Shown in pieces: positions 43,301 to 55,029 of a DNA stretch of 64,000 nucleotides. The translations under genes and the position numbers were made by a program. The notes below the pieces were generated by a model, which searched no databases, was not told the DNA's origin, and saw nothing but the letters and a program-made list of their open reading frames with translations. Origin of the DNA: Endomychus coccineus (Eukaryota; Arthropoda; Insecta; Coleoptera; Endomychidae); assembly GCA_958510875.1 (NCBI GenBank), contig OY294067.1, forward strand, positions 277,779,242 through 277,843,241. The letters are read 5' to 3'. Every line of letters begins with the position of its first letter. Position 1 is the stretch's first letter.

Positions 43301-45030
43301 TTTCTGTCTCAAAATAACAATATTTTCGGGATCTGGAAAATTTGTTAATTCAAATTGTTTATAAACGGTCAATTTGTTGATAAAACAATTGTTGTGCCAA
43401 TTTCCCATGGTGAGACTGGGTGACCAATGATTCTTAGGACATCAAAAACATTTTGCAACTAGTTTCAGATAAAGATCAACTGTACAAAGATATTCCAATA
43501 GTTGCTGTTTTCTCGTCTAAAATGACTGTACTAAAAGTATAATACGACTTTGTAATATAGTATGGTGATAGTTATTATTCATACATATACATACACAATC
43601 CAGACACCGATACTGTAAATGTAAATATTAAAGAATAATAGAGTTTATTACGTAGCAGGAAATTCATCATTTAAAAATTCATTTAATTTAATTTTATAAT
43701 AAACTTTAGTTGCAAAAAATGTCTTAACCTGGGCTTAAATAATTTTATCTGCAAGATAAAGACACTTTTTTAAAAGGAAGTGGATCTATGAGTGAATTGT
43801 CTCATGTGATCTTGTAAAATGGTCATGATAATCATGATTCACAGTGAATTTATTCAAATTTGTTTAAACAGGGATGGAAACGTTACGATTTGATGTTTTA
43901 AAAAGATCGGCTTACATGAATTTCGATATTTTCTTCCGTAAATTCAAATAGTCTTTTAAGAATATAGAGGAAATATGTGACTTAGACTGACTCCTATTTT
44001 TTTGTTTCAGGTACTGAAAAATTACATCATCCATCTAATAAAAAGTGGTATCATGGGTAATTGGTAAGCGAGAAATAATAGAATGTTGATGCTAAAATCA
44101 GATAATATAAAAGCATTCCCATCAACATGTAATAATGACCTGGAGATCCCCTCATTATAGCAATTTGAAAACACAACAGTTCAATTATTTCAATTCATTA
44201 ATTATCTACTAATGGAAGTTGATTTAATTAGAAATGACCGTATTGGAAGCAAATCCAATAAAAAACTACATATTATACGAATACATAGGTTAATTCACAT
44301 AGATGCTACTAATATATCCTTATATTGGAACTGGCAATAATTCCAATTAAGGGTTATCTCGACAGAAAACAAAGAACAGGTACAAATTTGTTAAAATATG
44401 TATTAGAATATGGAATGCTACTTCCTAAAGCTCTCAATCTGTTACGGCTCGATAACTGGGACAAACCTGCTTGTTGATTTGGACCTTCCCCATCTTTCCT
44501 GCTACTTTGTTATCATCCTATATCTTGCCTGTTTATTTTCCTCCTTGGTTGCACTTACAGTTTCTACCATTTCTGTTGCCAATAGATCAAGGCATAGTTC
44601 TGTAAGCTTCTAGATATGCGTATAGCCAGTATGGCAGAAAGCCTGCGTCAATCTTATTCAAATATTGAGGCAATTTATCATCATTACATCCACAGATCAC
44701 GAGTGTATTTGAGTATGCCATGTTATGGCAAGAGAAATAACATCTGTGTAAGCTGTACTAACGAATATCCTCATTTCTCTTAGTATTCAATTTCTTGATT
44801 AGAACTTGTTGTTTGCTATTACATCACTTTCCTCTTATATTTGTATGGTGATTAAATACCTTCAGCAGCTTTGTTATTTGCGTCGGATTTATATTGATTT
44901 TAGTCTAACTAAATATTTACTCAAAAAATCGATGGTATAAGTCGTTACTTTATGGTAATTTCCAGAAATCGAGATAACATAATTTTTTTTTAAGATAAAA
45001 GTGAAGTATGCTATTGAGATCGATCGGTCC
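43301..45030. other. No recognisable gene
   Basis: AT-rich interval. A 67-codon frame at 44410-44613 is hydrophobic but without a recognisable family. Confidence 0.4.
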
Positions 45031-45039
45031 GGCAACCTT

Positions 45040-46365
45040 TCCATGGCCTGGATGCATTTGATTCAACATCACATAAGCTATTATTATACTTGCTCCAATG
45101 TCTTCACATCAGGCACACGACGAGTCTTGACAGAATTGGTAACATTCACGAGGGGTGTTTAACAAGGAGACTCCTAGAATTCCCCCTTGTTCAACATCTC
45201 ACTGCTGCCGCTCTCCATTGTTATAAGACGGACTCTTGGATATTACTCTGGACCACCGAACGACCGGAAGCATCAGATTACCCATTTATTTTACATGGAT
45301 GATCTGAAACTGTATGCCTCTGGGGAGAAAACCACCATCAAGCTCTCAACGTGGTTCGAAAATATTCAAGAGCCAAAGGCATTGAGTTGAGATTGGATAA
45401 ATGTGCAGTGTTTCATTTGAGGAGAGGACGATTTCCGGTAGTGCACGAGAATACTCAGCTTGTCGACGGAAGCATGTTTAAACAAGTCGTCTGCAACAAA
45501 TATGCTTGCCGTTCCAGTCCTGCCACTCTTTTGGAGTGGTGAAATGGACGGTCGATGAGCTGCACATCCATCACAGTTTGCATCCTAGGTCGTCCGTTTC
45601 CCGCATTTTATCTCCCACGTTACTGGGGAGGTAGGCGACTCCTTAGTCAGGAGGGTCTGCATGGAAGTGCGGTTCTGAGTATAGCTTGTACGTTCTTTGA
45701 AGTTCGGATCCCCTACTGTACCTTGTCAAAAGTCACAAATTGGCCGGAGTGATGGCATTTATCCTTGAGGCGGCACAAACAGTTGCGGAAGAACTTGGTC
45801 CCGAATGTCTCACATCAGTCGAGAACGCCAACTAGAGGGCAACCTCGAGTCTCAACCTTCTCGCCTGAAAGCCTACATAAATGCCACGGAGCTCGGCTTG
45901 TCAAGCAGGATGACCTTCGGCTTCCTAAGGTCAGCCGGGCTTATATGCGAGACCGAGGGATTTACCTCAGCTTGCCGAGATGGCGTAATTAACACATTGG
46001 TCTATCGCCGCAACGTGATGTGTGTGCAGGTTCCTGATGTCAGCTGCAGGGCCTGAGACGCTTTTCCACCTGATGTCGGCATGCCCGGCAAAAGCGGCCT
46101 CGGCGTACACTCATCGCCATAACGTAGCCCTACCCTACGGGTGCTATATTACAATCTAGGGCACTCATACGGAATAGACCTAGAGCCGGTGCTGCCTTAC
46201 ATGCCAGGAGATATTGAGTCCGTTGTTGGAAACGAAAAATGCCAGAACTCCTGGAATTACCCGTTACAGACCGTCAGGTCCATGCAAGCAAATAGACCTG
46301 ACATCCTCCTCGATGAAAAAACCAAGACTATGTATGTCATCGAAATCTCCGAATTGTTTTGAAAC
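45040..46365 (+). pseudogene. LINE with restriction-like endonuclease (R2/R4-like), degenerate
   Basis: In shifting plus-strand frames: RGV*QGDS then PLLFNISLLPLSIVIRRTLG, THLFYMDDLKLYASG (M-D-D catalytic motif), AKGIELRLDKCAVFHLRRGR, YLPRYWGGRRLLSQEGLHGS and LGLSSRMTFGFLRSAGLICE. After these come YRRNVMCVQVPDVSCRAC, a C-P-A-K-A-A-S-A-Y-T-H-R-H-N segment, VLYYNLGHSYGIDLEPVLPY and NRPDILLDEKTKTMYVIEIS. The last blocks are the CCHC-like knuckle and the P-D...E catalytic core of the restriction-like endonuclease that sits C-terminal in R2, R4/Dong and related LINEs, unlike AP-endonuclease LINEs elsewhere in this window. It is truncated at 46365 and has several frameshifts. Confidence 0.75.
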
Positions 46366-46589
46366 TTCGTATGAGTAATAATTTCAGCAGCTTCTAACTC
46401 CAATTCTAAGAAGAATAAGAAATATTATTAACCAATCGAAATTCCAATAATGAAGTTTCATTTGTTTTCCAGAATTTGTTATAACCTGCATTGAAAATAG
46501 AATCTTGTGTTCTGTAGAAAATACAAGCATGGTTCATTCAATAATAAACTATGGAAGAGTGTGAATTCACTATAACACTATAACTAATA

Positions 46590-47035
46590 AATAATCACCC
46601 TTATGCACTAAAAATACTGTAATAGTACTGTGGTGAGGACCTTTCAGATACCCAGTAGTCATCATCAGAGTGAACTAAATTAGAAATCAAAATGTTCTGG
46701 TCTAAATATTATTCGCGGATAATAATGCAAACATGGGGTTACCCTCAGCTGAAGATAAACTGGAATTTAATAAAGAGTACTTTCGCTGATACATTTTCAT
46801 CTCTTCTAAATTACAGATATTTCTGTATTTAAAATATGTTCGGCTAATGCTGATTTTTCACCATTATTTTTCTTTATATGGGCAAAATGTTCTTTATACC
46901 GAGTTAAAATGTTCCTTCTAGTTTGGCTCACATACCATTTTGAACAGGACTTGTAAATCACGGATTTGTCGAAGTCCGAAGTTCGGCAGAGATGAACATA
47001 GTCTTGAAAGAAGAAAAATGGACAAAGTATCAAGA
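46590..47035 (-). pseudogene. PLE type 2 3' end with GIY-YIG fragment
   Basis: The minus-strand frame reads SDFDKSVIYKSCSKWYVSQT, RRNILTRYKEHFAHIKKNNG and EKSALAEHILNT: the Y-V-S-Q-T and R-x-x-E-H patterns are the GIY-YIG nuclease core. Compared with the copy at 22.6 kb a few residues are missing before S-C. Upstream of 47035 the match stops. The 3' UTR and hammerhead region follow to 46590. Confidence 0.8.
46631..46674 (-). ncRNA. Hammerhead-like motif, PLE type 2, second copy
   Basis: On the minus strand: CACT, CTGATGA, stem II region GACTAC-TGG-GTATCT (mismatched), GAAA, GGTCC, T-C at the cleavage site, then ACCAC. Box 1, box 2 and the minimal stem III are intact; stem I does not pair well and stem II is damaged. 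Confidence 0.55.
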
Positions 47036-47330
47036 TCTCCTGTTCGAGCTCCCCACGCTACACAAGGTCAGACACTTTTTAACGGGAAAAGCGGTCAAAA
47101 AATTGGGCAATAAAAGTACACAATTTTTTCATACTAATATTCCGCAATAATTCATTTCTTCATCAGGGTTAGAAAGTTAAGGTTATAATTATCAAACTAA
47201 CTATTCTTTCTAGAAACATTTGGATTTTCTTCTAATTACTGCATCGTTTGAATTGTTCATTACAATTTTAGTGAACACCTTTATAACATTTGTTAAAATG
47301 TTATATGCTAACTGTGATTAAAATGAAAAC
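47036..47330. other. Spacer between two PLE ends
   Basis: No gene. A sequence at 47118-47168 resembles a worn hammerhead on the minus strand but is too weak to call. Confidence 0.35.
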
Positions 47331-47890
47331 ATGTTAAAAATTTGGCCAGATTGTTATAACTTTTATATGGGTAGAACTTGTCGTAATTTTAAACTCAGAC
47401 ACCAAGAACATTTTCGTTCTTTCAGACTCAACAAAACAAACTCAAACTTTTCTAACCAATTTTTACAAACAGCCTGTACCTTTCCTAATTTAAAGGTCAA
47501 ACATTTTATGTAATCAAACCAAGTAGATTAGAATCAATAGACAATTATAAAGGTGTCAAAAACTCCTATAACAATATCATCAATGGTTAGTTAGATATAT
47601 TCCAAAGTGATATTTCTTTCAAAGCACTCTTAGACTAATTCTCAGTATTTTAAATAATAATTATCCTAATGCACAAATTGTGTCTTAATTCACGGAGTAT
47701 TTTCCCGTGATCTACTTGTTTCGGAATTTTCGATGATCATTAACCCTATTGTACTTTAGTTGCTGTTTATACACTTGAAATGTTTATTGTTTACTTCATG
47801 ATTTTCTGTTTGATAATGGTACTTCGGTGTTGAAACTATAATAACGTTTTCATGTTATTATTAAAAGTGATATAAAAACAAAGTAATTGT
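47331..47890 (+). pseudogene. PLE type 3: GIY-YIG fragment and tail
   Basis: The frame at 47331-47513 reads NFYMGRTCRNFKLRHQEHFR and SFRLNKTNSNFSNQFL: the Y-M-G-R-T and R-x-x-E-H blocks are the GIY-YIG core (Y-x-G-x-T...R-x-x-E-H). A hammerhead-like motif and the tail AAAAACAAAGTAAT follow at 47807-47885, as at 62.8 kb. It differs strongly from the type 1 and 2 PLEs. Confidence 0.65.
47807..47846 (+). ncRNA. Hammerhead-like motif, PLE type 3, decayed
   Basis: TTGATAA (worn box 1), TGGTAC-TTCG-GTGTT (stem II with mismatches), GAAA (box 2), then CTATAATAACG, a worn form of the palindromic ACTATAGT stem III seen at 62805-62812. Confidence 0.4.
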
Positions 47891-49030
47891 TTCGGTTAAT
47901 CATAAATATTTACTTAGAATGATGTCCACATCTTGTACCTTTGAGCACAACATGTTTCACATAACGGAGAAGATATATTAAATAAAACATTATCAAAATA
48001 CCGAAAATATTACTCAGCAAAAGCCTCGAATCTTGACGAGTATGTTATTTCAGGGTTGAGTTCCCACAAATTGGTGAATGCTCAAGATTAGTTTCAAAGT
48101 ATCAATTCAGTGTATTGTTTGTGTTTCGACTAATTCATAGTATTGATTATATGCAATTGAATAGTAATAGAAAATTAGTGGAAAACGAAGCATATCATCG
48201 TATATCAACTCGCAATTGCATCAACATCAGCTCGGAACATTTCTCAAGACGCAATAAATAAGCGTCTGTAAGAATACAATTACGTACAGCTCTAGAAATT
48301 CAATTTGAGAATTCACCGTCCAATCTAATTTTATGCACGTTCTCAGAGTTTGACACTGAATATATCAAATGAAACATCTCGAAATCTCAACGTAATAGAT
48401 TTATTTCATTGTTATCAAAGAAAAAAATGAAAATCTGTTTACGCGAAGTGGATGCTATCTAACTAGCCAAGCTTCACGTTCTATTAAAATTCAGATTAAG
48501 CCAAATCTATTTTAACATTTTATGTTACTCACGTTAAATATATCTCACTGTTATGCCATATCACCTACAATTGTTATCGTTAGGGACACCCAAATACGCT
48601 GAGCGCATATCTTTCATATTTTGCATATTAAATGCATTTTTTTAAATATTTGCATATATACTTAAGAAATAGCATATTGTGCATAATTGAAACAATTTTG
48701 AGGAAAAGGGTCCAAGAAAAATAATTCTTATTAAACCCCTTATCATTAAGAAATAATTTATTATTTCATTTTCAGTTCTTATGAATTCCAATTACAGTGC
48801 CCGCGGTTGTTCATAAGAGTTACAAGAGGATGGGTATTCCCAGACTTAAATTCCGAGAATTCAAAATAGGTCATTTTAAACCCCTAACAGGGGTTTTACT
48901 GTACCTATATTTACATAAGTAGGTAAATAAATTAATAAATCGATTTCTGAATTTTATTTCTGATTGTGCTTTTGAAGAGAACATCGATTTGTGTTTTGTA
49001 GTGTTACGGTATTTTATTTATTCTCATTAG
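47891..49030. other. Upstream region of the hAT relic, no gene
   Basis: AT-rich. The part from about 48580 (ATCGTTAGGGACACCCAAAT, GCATATTTTGCATATT-like) could be the transposon 5' UTR or TIR but was not matched at the other end. Confidence 0.35.
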
Positions 49031-49034
49031 TAAA

Positions 49035-50690
49035 ATGCCCAAAGTCAGTAGTGCGTCAGTGTGGGTTAAGCCATGATACAAAAAACTACGTATATAAATG
49101 GGAAAAGTCTACTGTTCTGTATGTGTTAAAATTGTAAGTATAATTTTTGAATATTTAATATAGGGGCTGGTGCAAAATCGGTCGATATCTGTTATTTTTT
49201 GAGATACAAAAAAAAAGTTAAAAGTAAGTTGCATTATTTTTGAGAAACATACACAATGAAAATACAGAGAAATGTACAGGGCGTTTCAATTTTACCCTGT
49301 CACTTAATTTTTTATTCGGAATTTTTTTATAAAAATAACAGAGTTATCGATTTATTTCGCACCCTTTAAACACTTGGGCCACTTTAAAATAATATTTTGA
49401 ACTTATTTGTTAGGGATTTAAATCTAAGTATTGATATTATTGCTTTTCAATTTGGTATTTCAATTTTTGTTCTTTTTTATTGCAGATACCATGCGATAAA
49501 AAAGTTCAAATCGACCAACACGTGAAACCTTCTGTTTATATTGCTAAATCGGGTAAGATGAAATCTGGAGACGTGTGACAACCCACATTAACGCAATATT
49601 TCCAACCAATGTCCAAAAAGCTCAACGAACAAGACATCTTTAACGGAGACCTACGTCATGCAATGATGACGTCAAATATTCCCTTGTCAAAGCAACGTAA
49701 TTAAAACTTCACTTCGTTTCTCCAGAAGTATTGCAAATTCAATGTCCCAGATGAAACAACACTACGAAGAAACGCCGTGAGCTCCTTGTATACGGAGATA
49801 ATTGAGGAAATTAAAGCCAAAATTCGGAACAAACATTTTTACATATGTTTGATGAAACCACCGATTCAAGAGGACGTTATTTTGCTCATTTATGATTCGT
49901 GTTCTTAGCGACGAGATTCTGCCAAAATTTCACCTCATTGCTTCTTAAGAATTCTAAAGAGAAAAAGCAAATGCACTGACATTGGCCAGATTGGTTCAAG
50001 AGGAACTCTCAAAATTTTTTCTCCTTTTTCTGCCTGTTCCTGAAGATAATTTAATGCTCACTTTGTCAAATGTAACACATGAAAACGGCTGGGCAAAATT
50101 TGAAAATCTTTCATTCAAACTTGATATAACATGCTTGCTCATTCTTTGGATAGGGTTGCTGAAGAGATTAGAAATTATTTTCCTCTTGTAAATTATTGCG
50201 AGAATTTCTTCTATCAAAAGATCTAATTTCAGAATGATGTTAAGCAATTATTAGAAAACTAAGAAATAAAATAACAACTTCTGTTTATAAAAACCAATTA
50301 TAGGTTTGTTTCTAAAACAATAACACTATGGAGGAGTCCAATTTGCCATTAACCCGAAGTGTAGAACTAGTAAAACATCTGAGGCAGATTTCGAAAATGT
50401 CACTGGCTAAATGGGAGGCAATTTTTTTTAAATACTCCTTACGTGGGGGAAAAAATTGTGGATTTCTGTTTCATAGCCAAGTAGCTAATATTTTAGAGGG
50501 AGAATTCACTGAATCCATTGATTTGGATCCTGTAATATTGGGCAATTTTGAAACGCCCCTATTACATCCGTTGATGAGGAAAGGAGTTTTTCCATTTATA
50601 AAGTTTTATATTCTGACAGGAGACAACATTTTTGAATTGAAAACTTCGAGAAACATTTAGTGGTTCACTGTTTTTACAACTTACGACACC
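49035..50690 (+). pseudogene. hAT-type transposase (CGGBP1-like) with an intron, degenerate
   Basis: Exon 1 (49035-49133) starts MPKVSSASVWVKP and ends GKVYCSVCVKI, an incomplete BED-like zinc finger. An intron (49134-49485, GTAAGT...TTTTTATTGCAG) follows. Exon 2 resumes in frame: IPCDKKVQIDQHVKPSVYIA, DLRHAMMTSNIPLSKQRN, SFLQKYCKFNVPDETTLRRN, EIIEEIKAKIRNK. Further down come LARLVQEELSKF, TLSNVTHENG (where the family has A-P-Y-M), and LVNYCENFFYQKI. The end (50328-50660) has NLPLTRSVELVKHLRQISKM, VANILEGEFTESIDLDPVIL, and a frameshifted remnant of the hAT C-terminal dimerisation block. Several stops mean it is dead. The family is known in insects and vertebrates (CGGBP1 is a domesticated relative). 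Confidence 0.75.
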
Positions 50691-50943
50691 CTGCTTTGTG
50701 CAATAAATTTTATTAAGTAAATCAATAAATTTATGTATTTTAAGTATTTTTTAATTTACACCTAAATCTTTCACAGAACTATATTTATGTATCATCTTGT
50801 TTCTCGCGAACATGACTATGCCGCAGGAACTATGTCGTACAATTAGGATTCACATTAGTGGGGAACACCCTCCTCGTTGTTGTGCTATCTACTCTTCTGT
50901 CTTGTACTCTTGTTTTGACTTCTTCATGTGGTGTGTTGTCAAA
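50691..50943. other. Spacer
   Basis: AT-rich, then a short GC-richer stretch into which the hAT MITE was inserted. Confidence 0.4.
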
Positions 50944-50951
50944 GGTCCCTC

Positions 50952-51294
50952 CAGGGCCGGATTTAGAGGTCTGGAGGCATCGGGGCAACAAAGAAGTGGA
51001 GGTCCCCTGGCCCAAAATTATTTTCCAAATAAAATGAACAATTTTTTCAGTCAAGCTTTTCAATAAATAATTTATTGTGAAACCAAGTAAATTCTTTTAG
51101 TATTTAACAAACATATATAAATATAATCGGAAACAAGAATTAGCGAAAAAAAATATCAATGGAAAAGTTGTTTGCTAGTGTTTACTAGTCAGAATTTAAA
51201 AGATTTTTTTTCTCCGAAGTCTATTGTGGGGGCCCCTCTTTTGTGGAGGCCCCGGGGCTGTAGCCCCGGTTGCCCTCCCCTAAATCCGGCAGTG
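50952..51294. mobile_element. Non-autonomous hAT element (MITE), 343 bp, with 8-bp TSD
   Basis: The left end CAGGGCCGGATTTAGAGG is inverted on the right (CCTAAATCCGGCAGTG). The target duplication is GGTCCCTC (50944-50951) versus GGTTCCTC (51295-51302), seven of eight bases. Length, 8-bp duplication and CAGGGCCGG ends are diagnostic of hAT. The interior has no ORF for a transposase. Confidence 0.9.
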
Positions 51295-51302
51295 GGTTCC
51301 TC

Positions 51303-51840
51303 CTATATCATGAAAGACACTCGGAAGTAGCCGCATCTGTCCGTTGTAAAAGCATGGTGGTTGCAAGGGCACCTTTCAGGATATTTTTATCATGACTAAT
51401 TTTTCGCAGGGAGTTGGGATGCGTTATATCCCACTTTCCCCTTCAGGAATGAAAGGTTACTCTGACGCTTCTCCATATTTCTGGTATATATCCCTATTTC
51501 AAGATACTTCGACTGATGCTCGGTATGTATGGTTGATTTTTCTCTTGCCCTCGCTGAAGCAGGGGGGAGGGAAGAATACATCCAGTATTGTGTATTTGAA
51601 AGGTTGAAAGGTGTTTATGACTCATATTATCCCTCTACAACTGCATATGTGTCTGGCAATCTCTGCGGCTTCTCTGATAAGTCTATTGTAGTGTTTTGGT
51701 ATATGCCCTATGAAAAAATCTCTACTTTTTGTCATGACTTTATGCAGTCTCCCTCAACACATTTACAACATTATTTGAAGCTATTTCCCTTAGCTTCTCT
51801 TACTATGTTGTAGGTGGTTTCTCGGTGAAGATGTAAATGG
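51303..51840. other. Unassigned, several short frames
   Basis: Overlapping open frames at 51392-51607 and 51529-51813 have no clear motif. On the minus strand near 51630-51690 there is a short NRLIREAAEIARH run that resembles a motif of PLE C termini, too short to call. Confidence 0.3.
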
Positions 51841-51849
51841 TATTTTTCT

Positions 51850-52680
51850 CCTGCTCTGAATGGAGAGTTTGTTTTCTCTGAATCAGACTTCTGTAATTAT
51901 CAAGGCTTGTTGAACAAGATCTTGCAAGGTATCCTAGTAGGCTTCTCTGGAGATTATGGCGATGTTATCCTCATAACCTACCGCCATAATACCAGCACTC
52001 TTCAACCTAACTAGTAGCTCATCCACGAACATACTCCATAAAAGGAGGGAGTGTAGCCTCCCTGTGAACACCCATCTGATACAGACTCTTTTAGAGTAAA
52101 ACCTTGCCATGTCTCGGAAAGGTGTCTACCTCAAAGGGTGTTCATAATTCACCCTATTAGCTCTCGCGGTATACTATGTCTCTCGACCGCTTGTTTAATA
52201 GAGCTCTTGCTTTAAGAGAGGTCTTGCTGAAGGCCCCCTCTATGTCCAAGAAGGCACTATGCAGAGTTCCCTCCACATCAGCTGTTTTTATGAAGCCAAC
52301 AGCCGAGTGGAGGGCTCGACAGATCTGCCCATCCGATAAGCATGCTGTTCCTCCTTCAGAGGTCCTACCTTGAGATACCAGTCTACAAGCCTATCTAACG
52401 TCTTCAACAAAAACGACGTAAGGCTTACAGGCCGGTAATCCTTGACATTTACATTGCTCTTACCTACCACAATACAACCAGTCAGCAGTACTGGAAACAA
52501 TCTCTCTGGGTCCGATAACTTGCACTCCTCAAAGGAGTTGACAGCTCTTGTTACTTTTCCAGCGTTTACCAATTTTGCTGCCGAAGACCAGTTCCTCACC
52601 CCAGACCTCTCGGTGGAGTGGGTGTCGCTCTTACTCTCGCGAAGGCTGATATCCGGGAAACTGGCGTTCATCAACCGCTC
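51850..52680 (-). pseudogene. LINE reverse transcriptase (R1/Jockey-like), degenerate
   Basis: From 52674 on the minus strand: EECKLSDPERLFPVLLTGCI, VKDYRPVSLTSFLLKTLDRL, VDWYLKVGPLKEEQHAYRMG, RSVEPSTRLLAS. Further on in other frames: LLWSMFVDELLVRLKSAGIM and VGYEDNIAII (the catalytic G-Y-A-D-D-I reads G-Y-E-D-N here). These are the RT fingers and palm. It may be from the same family as the RNase H-bearing 3' part at 19.8-20.8 kb, but the two do not overlap. Dead. Confidence 0.75.
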
Positions 52681-52689
52681 AAGGGTCTT

Positions 52690-53240
52690 TTCTGGGACTT
52701 AATGTAACCCCTATTTTCTTTATTTTCTTCTATCAAATAAACTGAAGCTGCTAGGTTTCAGAGGAGTAGTACTCAATCTATTTCGGTCATATTTACTAGA
52801 TAGACCACAGTATGCTATTACTAAGACTGCGAAAGGTGAGCTGATAAAGTCAGCCATACAGAGAATGTCCTTCAGGGCTCTATATTGGGACCACTCCTCT
52901 TCATAGTGACAGGACTCGTCACAAGACACTCTCATCTGAATAAACATCTACACACAATGACAAAAGTTTTGGGGATATTTTTATTCAAATCGATTTGATA
53001 CCAATTTTTGTCGGCCATGCTGAAAATTATCTTGGAGGAATTTTTTGATCGAAAACTAAAGCCTGTACGTTCAATTATAATTCACCATCAGAAAGATCGT
53101 CATCGATTAACTTCGGGTGAACTTTTGCCTTGAAATTGACGGCACCCCTAAAAACGCCGCAAAGTACCTTAAAATAAATCATAAAGAATTGACGTAGTTT
53201 GACGACAAACTATATAAGAATTGCGTGATAATTCATGAAA
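52690..53240 (+). pseudogene. LINE reverse transcriptase fragments, head-to-head with the previous one
   Basis: KLLGFRGVVLNLFRSYLLDR then PQYAITKTAKGELIKSA, then with a frameshift VLQGSILGPLLFIVT (G-V-P-Q-G-S-I-L-G-P-L-L-F in the family). A last block EIDGTPKNAAKYLKI at about 53126-53170 resembles the K-Y-L-G region after the palm. The Y-A-D-D motif itself was lost. It belongs to a Jockey/CR1-like family. Confidence 0.6.
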
Positions 53241-53544
53241 ACGATCAATTTCGGGGGTGTTTGTATAATGAAATGATGCAGAAACAATGCGAAAAGCATT
53301 ATAAAAGCTCTATACTGCCTATAAATGTCCAAAATGCTCCATGGACGAAGATATCCTTCCTATGGGTACAAGTACATTTCTACATCTATCGAGTATTGGG
53401 GCCACGAAAATCATATCTATGGATGCAAGTACTTTCTAAATAAGTTTATGCAAATCTCTATGGTCTCACATAACGTCATCTAACCTATTTACCCTCTGGA
53501 AGATGTATACTGTAAACATGATGTTTCTATTCTGTTGGAGACCC

Positions 53545-53800
53545 ATCTTATAGTAAATGTGGAGAGGCGGATGAAACTGACTGTCACATACTAGCAGAAT
53601 GTCCAGCACTGACTTCTCTTAGGCTACAACACCTAGGCAGCACACATATTTCGCTTGAAGCCATAAGAGATATCATTCCATGCAAAATCTCAGCCTTCGG
53701 CGCTGCCTTAGGCCTGCTGGTCTGATTCTTGTATCAAGGGGCGCACAATGGACCCGATCAAGCGGTCTAAGTGCCTGGTCCTGCCCCCATTTTGATTGAT
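53545..53800 (+). pseudogene. LINE 3' end, second copy of the RNase H LINE
   Basis: CGEADETDCHILAECPALTS is readable, followed by LRLQHLGSTHISLEAIRDI, SAFGAALGLLV. The DNA is almost the same as the minus strand of 19834-19975 (TGTCCAGCACTG, GGCAGCACACATAT, AGCCATAAGAGATATC, CTGATTCTTGTATCAA). It gives the true 3' UTR (GGGGCGCACAATGGACCCGA). Confidence 0.75.
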
Positions 53801-55029
53801 TGAATTAAGTTCAGATCATAGTAATATTTTCTGGGTTCTATCGATGTTGTCGATGCTGTGAGTCACGTGATTTGCGTATATACATGCAAAATGTTTTTCG
53901 ATATTGTACAGTAGATGAATGATTAGAATTGTTGGTGCCATTATCACTCCATGTTTTCACACAGCAATGCTGAATACCATATTATTCACAGTCAACAATG
54001 TGTTATTGATTAAAGTGTCGACTTTTTTGTCAGGCCGCTGTTAATAACATGGAAGCATGATTAATTTCCAATTTCTTCTATTTATAAGTGAGAAACTTTG
54101 AGACGAATCTATCGTTGGCTTTTTGCCATTTCCGAACGTTTCATACAATATAATAGCTTTGATGTTTTCAACTTGATTCATCTGTGAAATATCTTATTCA
54201 ATTCTAGGACACTAGGATATATGAAATTATTGAATATATATAAAACCACCTTTGAAAAAATATTTACGTTCGTACCATTTACATGCACTGGACTAAGTGC
54301 TATAATTCACCTGATGACAGGTGAGGTCACCGACAATCCCTGTTTGAACACTTGTTAGAAAGCAACATATTATTAATGGGACATGTTGTACATCCTTATT
54401 AATTTATAATCAACTCAGCCTATCGATTTACGCGACTAATTGCAGCGAAATTGTTTTAATCATCAATTTGGCGTAACACAAAGTAATTTATAACTTTTGT
54501 TGAAACTAAATTTAAATTTGTTTTTGTTATTATACTTGTTTAGTTAGTTTTAGTTTAGGATTTCAATGCGTTGTGTGAACGTTGGATATTTGGATTTTTA
54601 CATTTAGTATCGCAACCCATGGTTGATCATGGCCTACTCTAATAACAGGTCGGAATATTGATTACTCATCACATCGTGACATCACAGAGATAGCTCTACA
54701 GAACACACATATCCTAGTTTGATAACCACTCGTTTCTTGTTGTTATATTCTTTTATAAGACGCAATTAACAAGTTTTTGCTTAGTATCTTCCTCTCAGGT
54801 GTCGACTACGAGGAAATTGAGTAAGTCACGAGACATATCGTAAGAGAAATCGTAGTTTTGCTCCTATAGTTGAGCGAAGTTTTCTCCATAGACTTTCTTC
54901 AGTTACTTTCGTGGTTATTTTACAAGATGGTTGATGTTGTGTTCCTGGATGAAATAGTACAATTCAACTAATACTTCGGTAACTGTTTCTACATTTTGTT
55001 TTCTAAACTACCCTGATAGGGAAAGTAGT
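53801..55029. other. No recognisable gene
   Basis: AT-rich interval. A short palindrome CACCTGATGACAGGTG at about 54308-54323 was noted. Confidence 0.4.

Noticed and set aside
47118..47168. CTGATGA followed by GAAAT...ATT and GGAA on the minus strand
   Set aside because: Box 2 is GGAA and stem III cannot be drawn; too weak to annotate, although PLE ends are on both sides.
51600..51720. Short NRLIREAAEIARH run on the minus strand, similar to PLE C-terminal motifs
   Set aside because: Thirteen residues without any neighbouring PLE block are not enough.
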